From positions 4,401,501-4,465,500 of the forward strand of contig NZ_CP015423.1 of NCBI RefSeq assembly GCF_001719045.1: DNA of 64,000 nucleotides. The letters run 5' to 3'. Positions within the stretch are counted from its first letter, which is position 1. Each line of letters starts with the position of its first letter. The notes under the pieces are model-generated. The model ran no database searches. It worked only from the letters and a program-made list of their open reading frames with translations, and was not told the DNA's origin. Source of the DNA: Paenibacillus polymyxa. GTDB taxonomy: Bacteria; Bacillota; Bacilli; Paenibacillales; Paenibacillaceae. This document shows, piece after piece, positions 25,589-34,049 of the stretch. The translations under genes and the position numbers were made by a program.

Positions 25589-26563
25589 TTAAGGAAGATA
25601 AGATCTAAGTACGGTCATTCCGTCATTCAGCGTGTAACCGCTCAGGTTAGCGGGCAACAGGAAGCAATCTCCAGCTTTACAGGAAAGAGACTCGGTATTA
25701 TTGTTCCATGTTATGGTCCCACTGCCTTCACAAATCACGAGAATGGTGAAGCTGTCTTCCGTTGTAGAAAGTGCCCAACTTCCATCTACGATACCCTTTT
25801 CCACAACAAAATACTCACAGGCTGCCAACTGGAGCCATTTACCAGGCTGTAAGCCGTCCGTTTTCATCGTTGTTGCGCCTGCACCTTCGTAGGAGGTTAC
25901 ATTGAGGGAATCCTCGATATGCAACTCACGAGGCTTGCCGTCCAGTCCGGGGCGATTGTAGTCATATAAGCGATAGGTAGTATCCGAATTTTGCTGGATT
26001 TCAGCAACGACAACGCCTGCACACAGTGCATGTACGGTTCCGGCGGGGATGAAGAACGTATCGCCTGCTTCGACTGGAACCTGGCGCAAACTGCCGAGGA
26101 TATCCCCACTTTCAAGAGCTGTGCGCAGACTCTCGCGGGTTACACCTTCGGTCAGACCATAAATAATCTTGGCATCTGGCTTGGCATCAAGCACGTACCA
26201 CATTTCAGTTTTTCCTAATTCTCCGGCTGGAAGTCCTGCGTAATCATCTGTCGGATGTACCTGAACGGATAAGTCATCATTACAATCCAGTAGTTTGATC
26301 AAAAGTGGGAATCGTCCGCCTTTTTCCGATACACCCTTGGCCCCGAGCCAATCCTGCCCGTAGGTCTCGCGGATTTCATCCAGTCCTTTGCCTGCCAGCT
26401 CACCATTGATAACCGTTGTTGTTCCGTTTGGATGATCGGCAATCATCCATCCTTCCCCGATATGTCCTTCTGGTGGGGTTAGACCAAATTGCTCTAAGGC
26501 CCGTCCTCCCCAAACTCTCTCTTTGAACTCAGGTTGAAATTGCAGCGGGTATGGCTTTAGCAT
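25589..26563 (-). CDS. manA: Mannose-6-phosphate isomerase, class I
   Basis: The product is 324 aa from ATG 26563 (MLKPYPLQFQPEFKERVWGGR), which has GGAGGAGAG 5 nt upstream; the longer frame lacks this. It interconverts mannose-6-phosphate and fructose-6-phosphate. The zinc site and cupin core are seen: LIKLLDCNDDLSVQVHPTDDYA (His), GKTEMWYVLDA (Glu), and FIPAGTVHALCAG (His), followed by EIQQNSDTTYRLYDYNRPG. The size matches the Bacillus class-I ManA/Pmi. It leads the two-gene unit manA-lipase. Confidence 0.93.
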   Translation of the reverse strand: MLKPYPLQFQPEFKERVWGGRALEQFGLTPPEGHIGEGWMIADHPNGTTTVINGELAGKGLDEIRETYGQDWLGAKGVSEKGGRFPLLIKLLDCNDDLSVQVHPTDDYAGLPAGELGKTEMWYVLDAKPDAKIIYGLTEGVTRESLRTALESGDILGSLRQVPVEAGDTFFIPAGTVHALCAGVVVAEIQQNSDTTYRLYDYNRPGLDGKPRELHIEDSLNVTSYEGAGATTMKTDGLQPGKWLQLAACEYFVVEKGIVDGSWALSTTEDSFTILVICEGSGTITWNNNTESLSCKAGDCFLLPANLSGYTLNDGMTVLRSYLP

Positions 26564-26732
26564 AATTTCTCTCCTCCATATTGAGTAATGAGTGCGACCT
26601 AACAGAATAAGGAAATGAATAACGTGCCGCTGGGGCAATGAACTGGGATGAATAGTACCCAAACGAGCTTAAAAAATAATATATGTAAGGCGGCTTAAAA
26701 AGCCGCTCATAACCTGAGTTTAAAATCCAACA

Positions 26733-27314
26733 TTATTTCTTCTCAACCGCCACTACGTAAGGCGAAGCGGCTCGTTGTAATTGACGATAAATAATGCTTT
26801 GACCGCTGGAGACCGGGAGAGCAGAAGCCCATTGAAGAACGGCATCTGCTTCTTCACTGCCTCCGGCGTGTCCTGGATATAACACGGCAGTCAGAATGCC
26901 GCGTGGTCGCAGCAATTGTAAGGCAGCATCAAGTGCGACGAGCGTGCTGTCTGTTTGGGTGATGACAGTAGGATCGGCGCCTTCGGAAGGCAAGTAGCCC
27001 AGGTTAAACATGACCGCAGCGACTTTGCCATGCAGCATGTCTGGAACGGCCTCCTGCATTTGCTCATGACCTTGTAGCAGTAGCGATACTTCTGCTAATG
27101 AAGGAGAAGCGTTTTCTTCCAGTCGACGACGGGCGCAATGCAGTGCTTCTTGTTGGATGTCGAAGCCATAGACACGGCCCCGTTTGCCAGCAGCTTTTGC
27201 CAGAAACAACGTGTCTGCTCCTGTGCCGACGGTGGCGTCTATAGCAGTATCGCCTGGCTGCACCCGCGCAGCCACCAATTGATGAGCGTAGCTCAGGACG
27301 GATAGGAACCCCAT
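26733..27314 (-). CDS. ytqB: YtqB-like class I methyltransferase (putative RNA methylase)
   Basis: The product is 193 aa, matching B. subtilis YtqB in length. It has SAM motif I (AIDATVGTGADTLFLAKAAG), an acidic motif II (VYGFDIQQEALHCARRRL), and the conserved AAVMFNLGYLPSEGADPTVITQ, where the NLGYLP signature identifies the family. The ATG directly abuts the TAA of ytqA, so the two are translationally coupled, as in B. subtilis. The RNA substrate is not established. Confidence 0.88.
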   Translation of the reverse strand: MGFLSVLSYAHQLVAARVQPGDTAIDATVGTGADTLFLAKAAGKRGRVYGFDIQQEALHCARRRLEENASPSLAEVSLLLQGHEQMQEAVPDMLHGKVAAVMFNLGYLPSEGADPTVITQTDSTLVALDAALQLLRPRGILTAVLYPGHAGGSEEADAVLQWASALPVSSGQSIIYRQLQRAASPYVVAVEKK

Positions 27315-28268
27315 TTAAGGTTGCCTCCAGTATTTTCCCTGCCACGTTTCACGTGACTTCAGTTCATGATCAATGGCATTAAGCACTTCCCATTTTTTAA
27401 GCGACCACATGGGTCCCATTAGCAAATCGCGTGGGGCATCTCCGGTTAACCGATGAACGATCATTTCGGGAGGTAAAAACTCCAGCGTATCAACTATCAG
27501 CTTAACGTATTCGTCCTTTTCCAGAAAGCGTAGCAATCCCGCTTCATATTGCTTGACCATGGGCGTTTTGCGCATGAGATGCAGCAGGTGGATTTTGATG
27601 CCCTGCACATCCATAGCGGCTACCGCCCGTCCCGTATCTAGCATCATTTCATGCGTCTCTTGGGGCAGACCATAAATGATGTGGGCGCACACGCGGATAT
27701 TCCGCTTGCGCAGCTTTTCCACCGCATCCAGATAGCATTGAGTATCATGAGCGCGGTTAATCAGCTCTGAGGTCGATTCATGGACAGTTTGCAGACCCAT
27801 TTCGACCCATAGGTACGTGCGTTCGTTTAGCTCGGCAAGGTAATCCACTACATCGTCAGGCAGGCAATCAGGACGTGTAGCGATGGACAGACCGACAACA
27901 CCGGGCTGCTCCAGAATAACCTCGAAGTATTCTCGCAGTTCCTCAACCGGGGCATACGTATTCGTGTAGGCTTGGAAATAGCCAATATATTTGGCGTTTG
28001 GCCATTTTAGATGCTGCCGATCCCGAATCGTATTGAACTGGGTAACCAGATCATCACGACGACGTCCGGCAAAATCACCCGATCCGCGTGCGCTACAAAA
28101 GGTGCAACCCCCTTTAGCGATGGAGCCATCGCGATTCGGACAGGTAAAACCCGCATCCAGCATGACTTTGAACACTTTATTTTGAAATTGCTCACGCATT
28201 TCGTAATTCCAAGTATGGAACCGTTTATCTCCCCACAGGAGAGGAGCAGGCAATAAATCTGTTTTCAT
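27315..28268 (-). CDS. ytqA: Radical SAM protein, TIGR01212/YtqA family
   Basis: The product is 317 aa from ATG 28268 (MKTDLLPAPLLWGDKRFHTWNYEMREQFQ is the family opening); AGGAG lies 7 nt upstream. The cysteines of the Fe-S cluster are in CPNRDGSIAKGGCTFC, spaced as in Elp3-like radical SAM proteins. Family segments KYIGYFQAYTNTYAP, GLSIATRPDCLPDD and RVCAHIIYGLPQETHEMM are all present. The reaction is unknown, although linkage to the RNA methylase ytqB suggests RNA modification. It is the first gene of the ytqA-ytqB pair. Confidence 0.92.
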   Translation of the reverse strand: MKTDLLPAPLLWGDKRFHTWNYEMREQFQNKVFKVMLDAGFTCPNRDGSIAKGGCTFCSARGSGDFAGRRRDDLVTQFNTIRDRQHLKWPNAKYIGYFQAYTNTYAPVEELREYFEVILEQPGVVGLSIATRPDCLPDDVVDYLAELNERTYLWVEMGLQTVHESTSELINRAHDTQCYLDAVEKLRKRNIRVCAHIIYGLPQETHEMMLDTGRAVAAMDVQGIKIHLLHLMRKTPMVKQYEAGLLRFLEKDEYVKLIVDTLEFLPPEMIVHRLTGDAPRDLLMGPMWSLKKWEVLNAIDHELKSRETWQGKYWRQP

Positions 28269-28378
28269 GGGTGTACTCCTTTTTTTACGATCACCCCATT
28301 GTAACAAAAATCAGTCTTCATTGGGAATCATTTGACCGAACAAGTCAATAAAATGTGCGTATTTTATGGCGTTGCGGA

Positions 28379-28407
28379 TTGAAAAAGGTTACACAATGTG
28401 TTATATT
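28379..28407 (+). promoter_or_regulatory. Sigma-A promoter of the small gene at 28575
   Basis: TTGAAA (28379-28384), 17 nt, TATATT (28402-28407). Transcription from about 28414 gives a 160-nt leader with a hairpin (CCTGAAGATAA/TTATTCTTCAGG, about 28450-28492) and a 9-aa ORF. Confidence 0.65.
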
Positions 28408-28500
28408 GTAAGCGGTACCAGACATACAATAAAAGGACTGTTTTCGATCCTGAAGATAAAAGTTATCCGTTGCTAATGATTATTCTTCAGGGAGGCAGCT

Positions 28501-28530
28501 ATGCTGTTTCTATCGCCTGTTTTAGGGTAA
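28501..28530 (+). CDS. Nine-residue leader peptide
   Basis: An ideal ribosome site (AGGGAGG) precedes ATG 28501 by 6 nt; the ORF encodes MLFLSPVLG and a TAA. The 3' arm of the upstream hairpin ends 9 nt before the ATG, next to the ribosome site. The coding gene begins 44 nt after its stop. It may act as a translational leader, though chance cannot be excluded for so short a frame. Confidence 0.4.
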   Translation: MLFLSPVLG

Positions 28531-28574
28531 GTGCACGTCGGTTCCATCACAAATAACCCGTGAGGTGATCTTTT

Positions 28575-28772
28575 ATGAATGCGCAGGATAAGACGCGTAT
28601 GGATAAAGTTACTGTTGAGTTAACCTTTGATGAGGCGTTGGCATTGACTGGTGTCCGTTTTGGGCAGGATCGTCAGATTGGAACGACCGCACGTCAAAAA
28701 ATCAGAGCGGCTTGCCAAAAGACAATTGATTTTTCACCTGCTGATGGGGTAGACTATGAACAATTAAATTAG
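28575..28772 (+). CDS. Small conserved-looking protein, unknown function
   Basis: The product is 65 aa with GTGAGGTGAT upstream of ATG 28575. It is charged and has no membrane segment or cysteine pair (AQDKTRMDKVTVELTFDEAL, then TTARQKIRAACQKTIDF). No family is recognised. A consensus-like promoter, a structured leader and a strong terminator make it a real transcription unit. Confidence 0.6.
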   Translation: MNAQDKTRMDKVTVELTFDEALALTGVRFGQDRQIGTTARQKIRAACQKTIDFSPADGVDYEQLN

Positions 28773-28796
28773 TTGGACCCCAATCCAAATATATTG

Positions 28797-28847
28797 AAAA
28801 AGGAATTTCATTTCCGTATCTTCAAGCGGGGGTGAAATTCCTTTTTC
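28797..28847 (+). terminator. Terminator before trmB
   Basis: AAAAAGGAATTTCA (28797) pairs with TGAAATTCCTTTTT (28833), giving a long AT-rich stem with a T-run. Confidence 0.8.
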
Positions 28848-28876
28848 CTTGATAACAGAGTATATGGAGGAGTAAC

Positions 28877-29590
28877 ATGCGTTTACGCGGAAGAAAAGGA
28901 ATTCGGGAAAGTCTGGAAGAACAGCAGGACCTAGTCATCTTGGAGCCAGCACAGTATAAGGGGAAATGGCAGCAGCTTTTTGGTAATGATCGTCCCATTC
29001 ATGTAGAGTTCGGTATGGGTAAAGGGCAATTTATAAGCCAAATGAGCTTCCGGAATCCGGAGGTTAACTATATTGGCTTTGATATGTATGATGAGCTGGT
29101 TCGCCGTGCAACAGAAAAGTCTCGTCTGGCCTGGAGTAATTCAGAGGTTGATACGCCGCCTAATATCAAATTGGCACTGGCAAACATTGAACAGATCGAA
29201 AATGTTTTTGAACCAGGAGAGATTGAACGCATTTATCTGAATTTTAGTGATCCCTGGCCTAAAGCCAAACATGCACGTCGTCGTTTGACGCATCCGCGTT
29301 TTTTGGACAAGTACCGTCAGCTTTTGAACAGCAAAGGACAAATTCATTTTAAGACTGATTCGGAGACACTGTTTGAGTTTTCTCTGAATTCGTTTGCCGA
29401 TAGTGGTTTGCAGATGACGAATATTTCGTTAAACCTTCATCGTGAGGGGATTAACGAGGAGCATGTCATGACGGAATATGAACAAAAGTTTATGGGCAAA
29501 GGTATGAATATTCATCGAGTCGAGGTGCTGATCGGCAAAGATGCTTTGGAAGAGTACGGAAAAACACGCCTTGAAAAGTACGGGAAATAA
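28877..29590 (+). CDS. trmB: tRNA (guanine-N7)-methyltransferase
   Basis: The product is 237 aa, with GGAGGAG 6 nt before ATG. It makes m7G46 in tRNA using SAM. Diagnostic segments: MRLRGRKGIRESLE at the start, HVEFGMGKGQFI (motif I), NYIGFDMYDELVRRA, and YLNFSDPWPKAKHARRRLTHPRFLD, the TrmB signature, then HFKTDSETLFEFSL. It is a stand-alone gene that ends at a hairpin shared with the convergent glycosyltransferase gene. Confidence 0.95.
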   Translation: MRLRGRKGIRESLEEQQDLVILEPAQYKGKWQQLFGNDRPIHVEFGMGKGQFISQMSFRNPEVNYIGFDMYDELVRRATEKSRLAWSNSEVDTPPNIKLALANIEQIENVFEPGEIERIYLNFSDPWPKAKHARRRLTHPRFLDKYRQLLNSKGQIHFKTDSETLFEFSLNSFADSGLQMTNISLNLHREGINEEHVMTEYEQKFMGKGMNIHRVEVLIGKDALEEYGKTRLEKYGK

Positions 29591-29615
29591 AAACAGATCA
29601 AATGGATAGAATAAG

Positions 29616-29648
29616 ACAGGGTGCTTCCTTATTAGGAAAGCACCCTGT
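29616..29648. terminator. Hairpin between convergent trmB and glycosyltransferase genes
   Basis: ACAGGGTGCTT and AAGCACCCTGT pair around a short loop. The stem includes the stop codon of the reverse-strand gene. Confidence 0.55.
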
Positions 29649-30771
29649 TCGGTTCCAGTATATCCAAAATACTCTGTGCGCTCTGAAGAGGATAATATCG
29701 CGCTACATTATGGACGTGCTCCTGTCGCTTGCGGACGATTTCTGGAAAATCGTGTAGCAGTCGGTTCATCCATTTAACGACAACATCCAGCGAAGTAATC
29801 GGTTCTCCGAAGCCTTGAGCCGTAAAGTATTGACAATTTTCCTCCTCCTGTCCAGGGAGAGGTTTGTGAAACAGCATCGGAATCCCTTTGGCCAATCCCT
29901 CGGTACATGTCATTCCGCCGGGTTTGGTGATGAGCAGATTCGATACCTCCATTAATTTGTCGATTTCCCGTGTAAATCCGAAGATATGAATATTTGGATG
30001 ATTAAACCTGGGATCCAACTGCATTTTACGACGAATTTTATCATTATGCCCCAAACAAAAAATAAATTGAATGTTATCTCTCCACTGAGTAAGCGAACGA
30101 TGTATGACTTCGTCATTCATAAGGCCCCAGCCGCCACCCATAACGAGTACGGTCGGGATGGGTTTAAGTCCAAATTGTTCTCTAATTTCATCATGCCCAG
30201 GATGTTCCCAAAAATTGGGATGAACGGGAATACCGGTCACCTGGATTTTCGAGACGGATACTCCGCGTGCGCGCAGCTTACGCATGACTTCAGGCGTAGA
30301 TACAAAGTACCGGTCAACCTCGGGACTAATCCATGTTCCATGTGCATCGTAGTCTGTAATGACAGTACAAAGCGGAACATGTAAGCCTAAGCGCTTCAAA
30401 CGTGAAATTACCGCGCTTGGGATGGGATGAGTACATACCACCAAATCGGGACGAAGCTGCCGGAGAATGTTTCGGGTCTGCGTGTAGAACAGACGGTGCA
30501 AAGCGAGCGTTGTAAGACGGTTTAATGATTTTTTGTACTGATGACGGTAAACCAATCCGACTAGACGAGGCTGCGATGCAACAGTCTTCTTGTATGCTGT
30601 AATAATAAGCGGGGCCATTCTTGGATTCAAAAAACTCCCCAGCTCCAGCACTCTGGTCTGCACATTCGGAGAAAGCTTCCGCAAACTGCTTGAGAGCGCG
30701 TAGGCAGCTTGAGTATGTCCGGCACCGAAACCTTCCGATAATAATAACACTCGTTTTTTAGCCACTCTCAT
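29632..30771 (-). CDS. MGDG-synthase-type glycosyltransferase (UgtP-like)
   Basis: The product is 379 aa if begun at ATG 30771, next to AGGTGA; an upstream in-frame ATG at 30804 has no ribosome site. N-terminal LLLSEGFGAGHTQAAYALSSSL carries the GAGHxxAA motif of the MGDG synthase/MurG-like GT28 family, and VVCTHPIPSAVISRL and TDYDAHGTWISPEVD follow. The C-terminal domain has VMGGGWGLMNDEV and LLITKPGGMTCTEGLAKGIPMLF for UDP-sugar binding. It probably glucosylates diacylglycerol for glycolipids or the lipoteichoic acid anchor. It lies downstream of a PAP2 phosphatase gene on the same strand. Confidence 0.85.
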   Translation of the reverse strand: MRVAKKRVLLLSEGFGAGHTQAAYALSSSLRKLSPNVQTRVLELGSFLNPRMAPLIITAYKKTVASQPRLVGLVYRHQYKKSLNRLTTLALHRLFYTQTRNILRQLRPDLVVCTHPIPSAVISRLKRLGLHVPLCTVITDYDAHGTWISPEVDRYFVSTPEVMRKLRARGVSVSKIQVTGIPVHPNFWEHPGHDEIREQFGLKPIPTVLVMGGGWGLMNDEVIHRSLTQWRDNIQFIFCLGHNDKIRRKMQLDPRFNHPNIHIFGFTREIDKLMEVSNLLITKPGGMTCTEGLAKGIPMLFHKPLPGQEEENCQYFTAQGFGEPITSLDVVVKWMNRLLHDFPEIVRKRQEHVHNVARYYPLQSAQSILDILEPNRVLS

Positions 30772-30809
30772 TTCACCTGTTCCTGCTGGGATGTTCTCAA
30801 TCATACCAT

Positions 30810-30865
30810 ATCGGCTTTAAGGCCAGAATGCAACCGTATCGGCTTTAAGGCCAGAATGCAACCGT
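30810..30865. repeat. Perfect 28-bp tandem duplication
   Basis: Two identical 28-nt units (30810-30837 and 30838-30865) cover the last codons and stop of the PAP2 gene. The second unit, first in reverse-strand order, encodes the real C-terminus (VAFWP-stop); the other repeats the same end as non-coding sequence. It looks like a recent slippage duplication. Confidence 0.95.
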
Positions 30866-31372
30866 TCCTATTGCTGCAGACGTTCCGATGACCGCTCCTG
30901 CGAGTACATCCGTTGGGTAGTGAAGACCCAGATAAATTCGAGAAAAACCAACAATTGTCGCTACAGGCAACAGCAGCAATGTTAGCATCGGTGACTGTAG
31001 CATAAAAGGCACGGTAGCTGAAAAAATAGCGGTCGTGTGCCCTGAGGGAAAAGAATGGTCCGACAAGGGGTTGCGGAATGTATTTGTACCTGGTAGCGCC
31101 AAATACGGGCGAATCCGCGGGTACAGCTTTTTAACGATAGCTACGGGGATGTGACTGACCCCGAGAGCGATGGCTCCCTTCATACCGGTATCTTTCCACG
31201 GATTCGGAGCGAGCCACCAAATAAGGAGTGTGGAGGCTATAGTAAAGGTAGCCCCGCCTAAATGTGTGAGATAATAAAGCCAGAAGTTCAAAAAACGGTT
31301 GTGTAAGCGTCCGTTGATCCATTTGAACAACTGCTGCTCCAGATTTACAAGTTTTACGACTAGACGTTGCAT
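30845..31372 (-). CDS. PAP2-family membrane phosphatase (undecaprenyl-PP or lipid phosphatase)
   Basis: The product is 175 aa with about five membrane segments. The three PAP2 catalytic motifs are in order: KKLYPRIRP, PSGH in DHSFPSGHTTA, and SRIYLGLHYPTDV. The short length and the N-terminal amphipathic WINGRLHNRFLNF are typical of BcrC/YodM-like enzymes that recycle undecaprenyl pyrophosphate or dephosphorylate lipids. It precedes the glycolipid glycosyltransferase gene, so a lipid-phosphate role fits. Its last codons lie in a 28-bp tandem repeat. Confidence 0.88.
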   Translation of the reverse strand: MQRLVVKLVNLEQQLFKWINGRLHNRFLNFWLYYLTHLGGATFTIASTLLIWWLAPNPWKDTGMKGAIALGVSHIPVAIVKKLYPRIRPYLALPGTNTFRNPLSDHSFPSGHTTAIFSATVPFMLQSPMLTLLLLPVATIVGFSRIYLGLHYPTDVLAGAVIGTSAAIGTVAFWP

Positions 31373-31563
31373 TTGGTTTCCTCCGGTTGCCGGTTCAGGT
31401 CAGTCGGCAAATATTTTGAGTCATTTTGACATAATCAGACCATAAGTAATTATTCTCTTGCTCTCATCATATTTTTAAACGCTGTTCATTTCAAGAATCA
31501 CTAAAGATTCAAACTTACTTGGTTCAATTCTACACAAAAATGTTAATGGAATATAAGCCAAAT

Positions 31564-31591
31564 TGTATAACTTTCTTTGCGTTCATCCGTC
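31564..31591 (+). promoter_or_regulatory. ECF-sigma-type promoter candidate
   Basis: TGTATAAC (31564-31571), 16 nt, CGTC (31588-31591, continuing TAATAAG). AAC-N16-CGTC is the layout of Bacillus SigX/SigM/SigV promoters, which serve envelope-stress genes. It points to the glycosyltransferase gene 390 nt downstream. Confidence 0.5.
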
Positions 31592-31982
31592 TAATAAGAT
31601 AGAGTGTTTAGAAGTGGTTGCTAATTGGCCCACAAAAAGGAGGGACCAAAGAAATAAAAAGTTAGCAAATGGATGAAAATAAGACCTAAGCGTCATCAAT
31701 GAGAAGACCAGCGCCGCATTCCCGGTTCAAACGGGAGTTTGTTGTGTTTTTTTGCTGCTGAGACCGCTTTAAGGGCTTTGACAAAAGATTGAAAACCAAC
31801 GAAAATCGTAATGGCGTTCCTGTGTCAGCCAAAAGGGGGCTGCGCACAGACAATCAAGAAAGCAAGGGTCGGGTCAAAAACTACAGAAAAGGCGCACAAA
31901 GCGCCGCAACTTGCGCTACACAGATAGAAAACAAACAAACGCAAGATTTTAAGGGGTATAAAAAAGGGGGTAACAAGAGATC
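31592..31982 (+). other. Long structured leader of the family-2 glycosyltransferase gene
   Basis: No gene is convincing here. Hairpins are TCCCG-GTTCAAA-CGGGA (near 31720, followed by a T-rich run) and GGCGC-ACAAA-GCGCC (31891-31905). A frame at 31789-31989 lacks a ribosome site and codes for a low-quality Lys/Arg/Gln-rich peptide. No known riboswitch consensus was recognised. Confidence 0.4.
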
Positions 31983-33221
31983 ATGTTAGACGCTATTTTT
32001 GTGACGCTCCAGGTCATACTGGCGGTGATCGCAGTCTATCAGTTTGCATTCTCCTTGTTCGGATTGGTTCGCAAGAAAAGGAAAGAGCACGCGGCTCCAG
32101 AAAAATCATTTGCCATTTTAGTCGCTGCCCACAATGAAGAACAGGTTGTCGGAGCATTGATGGAAAATTTGAAGCAACTTGATTATCCGAAGGAACTTTA
32201 CGATGTGTTCGTAATCTGTGATAACTGCACAGATAAGACTGCGGATATTGTTCGCGCTCACGGCATGAATGCTTGTGAACGTACGAATCCAAATCTGCGT
32301 GGTAAAGGCTACGCTATTGAGTGGATGCTCAAGGAATTATGGGCTATGCCGCGCCAATATGATGCCATTGTCATGTTTGATGCTGACAATTTGGCGCATA
32401 CCAATTTTTTGAGTGAAATGAACAATGATCTGTGCACAGGTGCCCGTGTTATTCAGGGGTACATTGATACTAAGAATCCTGAGGATTCTTGGATTACAGC
32501 GGCATACGGGGTATCTTATTGGTACATCAACCGTTTGTGGCAGCTGTCACGTCACAATCTGAACATGGCTAATTTCCTCGGTGGTACAGGCATGTGCTTT
32601 GAAACAAATCTGCTTAAGGAAATGGGCTGGGGTGCAACAAGTCTCGTAGAGGATTTGGAATTCACCATGCGCTGCACACAACGCAACGTATATCCAAGAT
32701 TTAATTACGATGCCAAGGTATATGATGAAAAGCCGTTGACGTTCAAAGCTTCGTCCAGACAGCGTCTGCGCTGGATGCAAGGTCATTTCACGGTTGCTCG
32801 ACGTTATTTCTTCCCGTTGCTGTGGCAAAGTATCAAGCATAGAAGCCTGATTAAATTCGATATGGCTCTTTATGGTCTAAACGTGTATATCGTACTGCTC
32901 ACCTTCTTGATGACAGTAGCTATGTGGATAGATATAGCGTTATTTGGTGGACCTAATATCGAAAATATTTATGTACAATTCCCGGCTTGGACTGGTGTTA
33001 TAGCTGTGGGTCTGAATATTACTACCTTTGTGATCGCGATGATTTTGGAAAAGGTCACGTTCAAAAAAGTATATCTGTACCTGCTGCTATTCCCGGTATA
33101 TCTGGTCTCGTGGTATCCGATTACGTTCTATGCGTTCTTTACACAGAACAACAAGCAATGGAGCCATACCCAGCACACGCGTGTCGTTCGCCTGGAAGAG
33201 GTTCAGAGCAAACAAGGTTAA
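31983..33221 (+). CDS. Processive family-2 glycosyltransferase, membrane-bound
   Basis: The product is 412 aa with AAAGGGGG 9 nt before ATG. It has an N-terminal membrane helix, a cytosolic GT2 domain (FAILVAAHNEEQVVGALMENL; DXD-like FDADNLAHTNFL; acceptor-site SLVEDLEFTMRC), the QxxRW motif as SSRQRLRWMQGH, and three or four C-terminal membrane helices. This is the layout of poly-N-acetylglucosamine/hyaluronan-type synthases and lipid glycosyltransferases. The product is unknown; an ECF-type promoter suggests an envelope role. Confidence 0.85.
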   Translation: MLDAIFVTLQVILAVIAVYQFAFSLFGLVRKKRKEHAAPEKSFAILVAAHNEEQVVGALMENLKQLDYPKELYDVFVICDNCTDKTADIVRAHGMNACERTNPNLRGKGYAIEWMLKELWAMPRQYDAIVMFDADNLAHTNFLSEMNNDLCTGARVIQGYIDTKNPEDSWITAAYGVSYWYINRLWQLSRHNLNMANFLGGTGMCFETNLLKEMGWGATSLVEDLEFTMRCTQRNVYPRFNYDAKVYDEKPLTFKASSRQRLRWMQGHFTVARRYFFPLLWQSIKHRSLIKFDMALYGLNVYIVLLTFLMTVAMWIDIALFGGPNIENIYVQFPAWTGVIAVGLNITTFVIAMILEKVTFKKVYLYLLLFPVYLVSWYPITFYAFFTQNNKQWSHTQHTRVVRLEEVQSKQG

Positions 33222-33274
33222 TTGGACGGTGAAATAGGACTGAAGATCGGTGTCATTCATTTTCTATTAAAGTA

Positions 33275-33303
33275 TTGACACCTCGATTGCACCGTGATAA
33301 GAT
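33275..33303 (+). promoter_or_regulatory. Promoter of the infC-rpmI-rplT operon
   Basis: TTGACA (33275-33280), 17 nt, TAAGAT (33298-33303). Confidence 0.8.
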
Positions 33304-33309
33304 ATTCGA

Positions 33310-33470
33310 GTATGTTAATTGAAAAGTATGGATTAACAAGTAGAAGGTCCGACTTCTCACCTGCCCGGTATTGCCGGCTGGTCATGATCCAATGATTTGT
33401 GAATTGAACTTTCATGATGAATTGAGTATCAGACAGGGATGTCGGCTGTATAGTCGTCATCCCTTTTTTG
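33310..33470 (+). ncRNA. L20 leader (autoregulatory attenuator)
   Basis: Between promoter and infC lies a leader with several stems and a terminator hairpin (AGGGATG...CATCCCTTTTTTG, about 33436-33470). By position and known biology it is the Firmicutes L20 leader, where excess ribosomal protein L20 causes premature termination. The binding site was not folded by computation. Confidence 0.75.
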
Positions 33471-33516
33471 TGCTTAAACACAATACAACAATAACAGGTT
33501 CTGGAGGTGGAGGGTT

Positions 33517-34029
33517 ATTAGTAAGGAACATATGATCAATGATGAGATTCGGGTGAGAGAAGTACGTCTAGTTGGTGCGAATGGGGAACAAATCGGGATT
33601 ACACCGACGCGTGAAGCTTTGCAAATGGCGATTGACGCAAACTTGGATCTCGTGAACGTGGCGCCTCAAGCGAAGCCGCCCGTGTGTCGGATTATGGATT
33701 ACGGTAAATTCCGCTATGAGCAACAGAAGAAAGAAAAGGAAGCCCGTAAAAACCAGAAGATCGTTGACATCAAAGAGGTATGGTTCCGTTCCAACATCGA
33801 GGAACATGACTACCAAACCAAGTTTCGCAATGTGGTAAAGTTCCTGAATGAAGGGGACAAGGTGAAATGCTCCGTTCGTTTCCGCGGTCGTGAAATTACC
33901 CATGCTAATGTGGGTCAAAAAATTCTCGAACGTGTGAAATTGGAAGTTGCTGATCTTTGTACCGTGGAGCGCCAACCCAAGCTCGAAGGACGCAGCATGA
34001 TTATGATATTGGCTCCAAAGAGTCAATGA
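33517..34029 (+). CDS. infC: Translation initiation factor IF-3, AUU start
   Basis: The product is 170 aa if started at ATT 33517 (ISKEHMINDEIRVREVRLVG), which restores the normal IF3 N-terminus and has GGAGG/GGAGG sites just upstream; the in-frame ATG 33532 would cut five residues. An AUU start is the known autoregulatory device of infC, because IF3 rejects non-standard starts. The body carries NVAPQAKPPVCRIMDYGKFRYE, KEVWFRSNIEEHDYQTK and FRGREITHANVG, all IF3 signatures. It leads rpmI and rplT. Confidence 0.93.
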   Translation: MSKEHMINDEIRVREVRLVGANGEQIGITPTREALQMAIDANLDLVNVAPQAKPPVCRIMDYGKFRYEQQKKEKEARKNQKIVDIKEVWFRSNIEEHDYQTKFRNVVKFLNEGDKVKCSVRFRGREITHANVGQKILERVKLEVADLCTVERQPKLEGRSMIMILAPKSQ

Positions 34030-34049
34030 CAAATTAAGGAGGAAGTTCA

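Noticed and set aside
31789..31989. 66-codon frame upstream of the family-2 glycosyltransferase gene
   Set aside because: It has no ribosome site, biased Lys/Arg/Gln content and overlaps the real start; it fits a leader RNA better than a gene.
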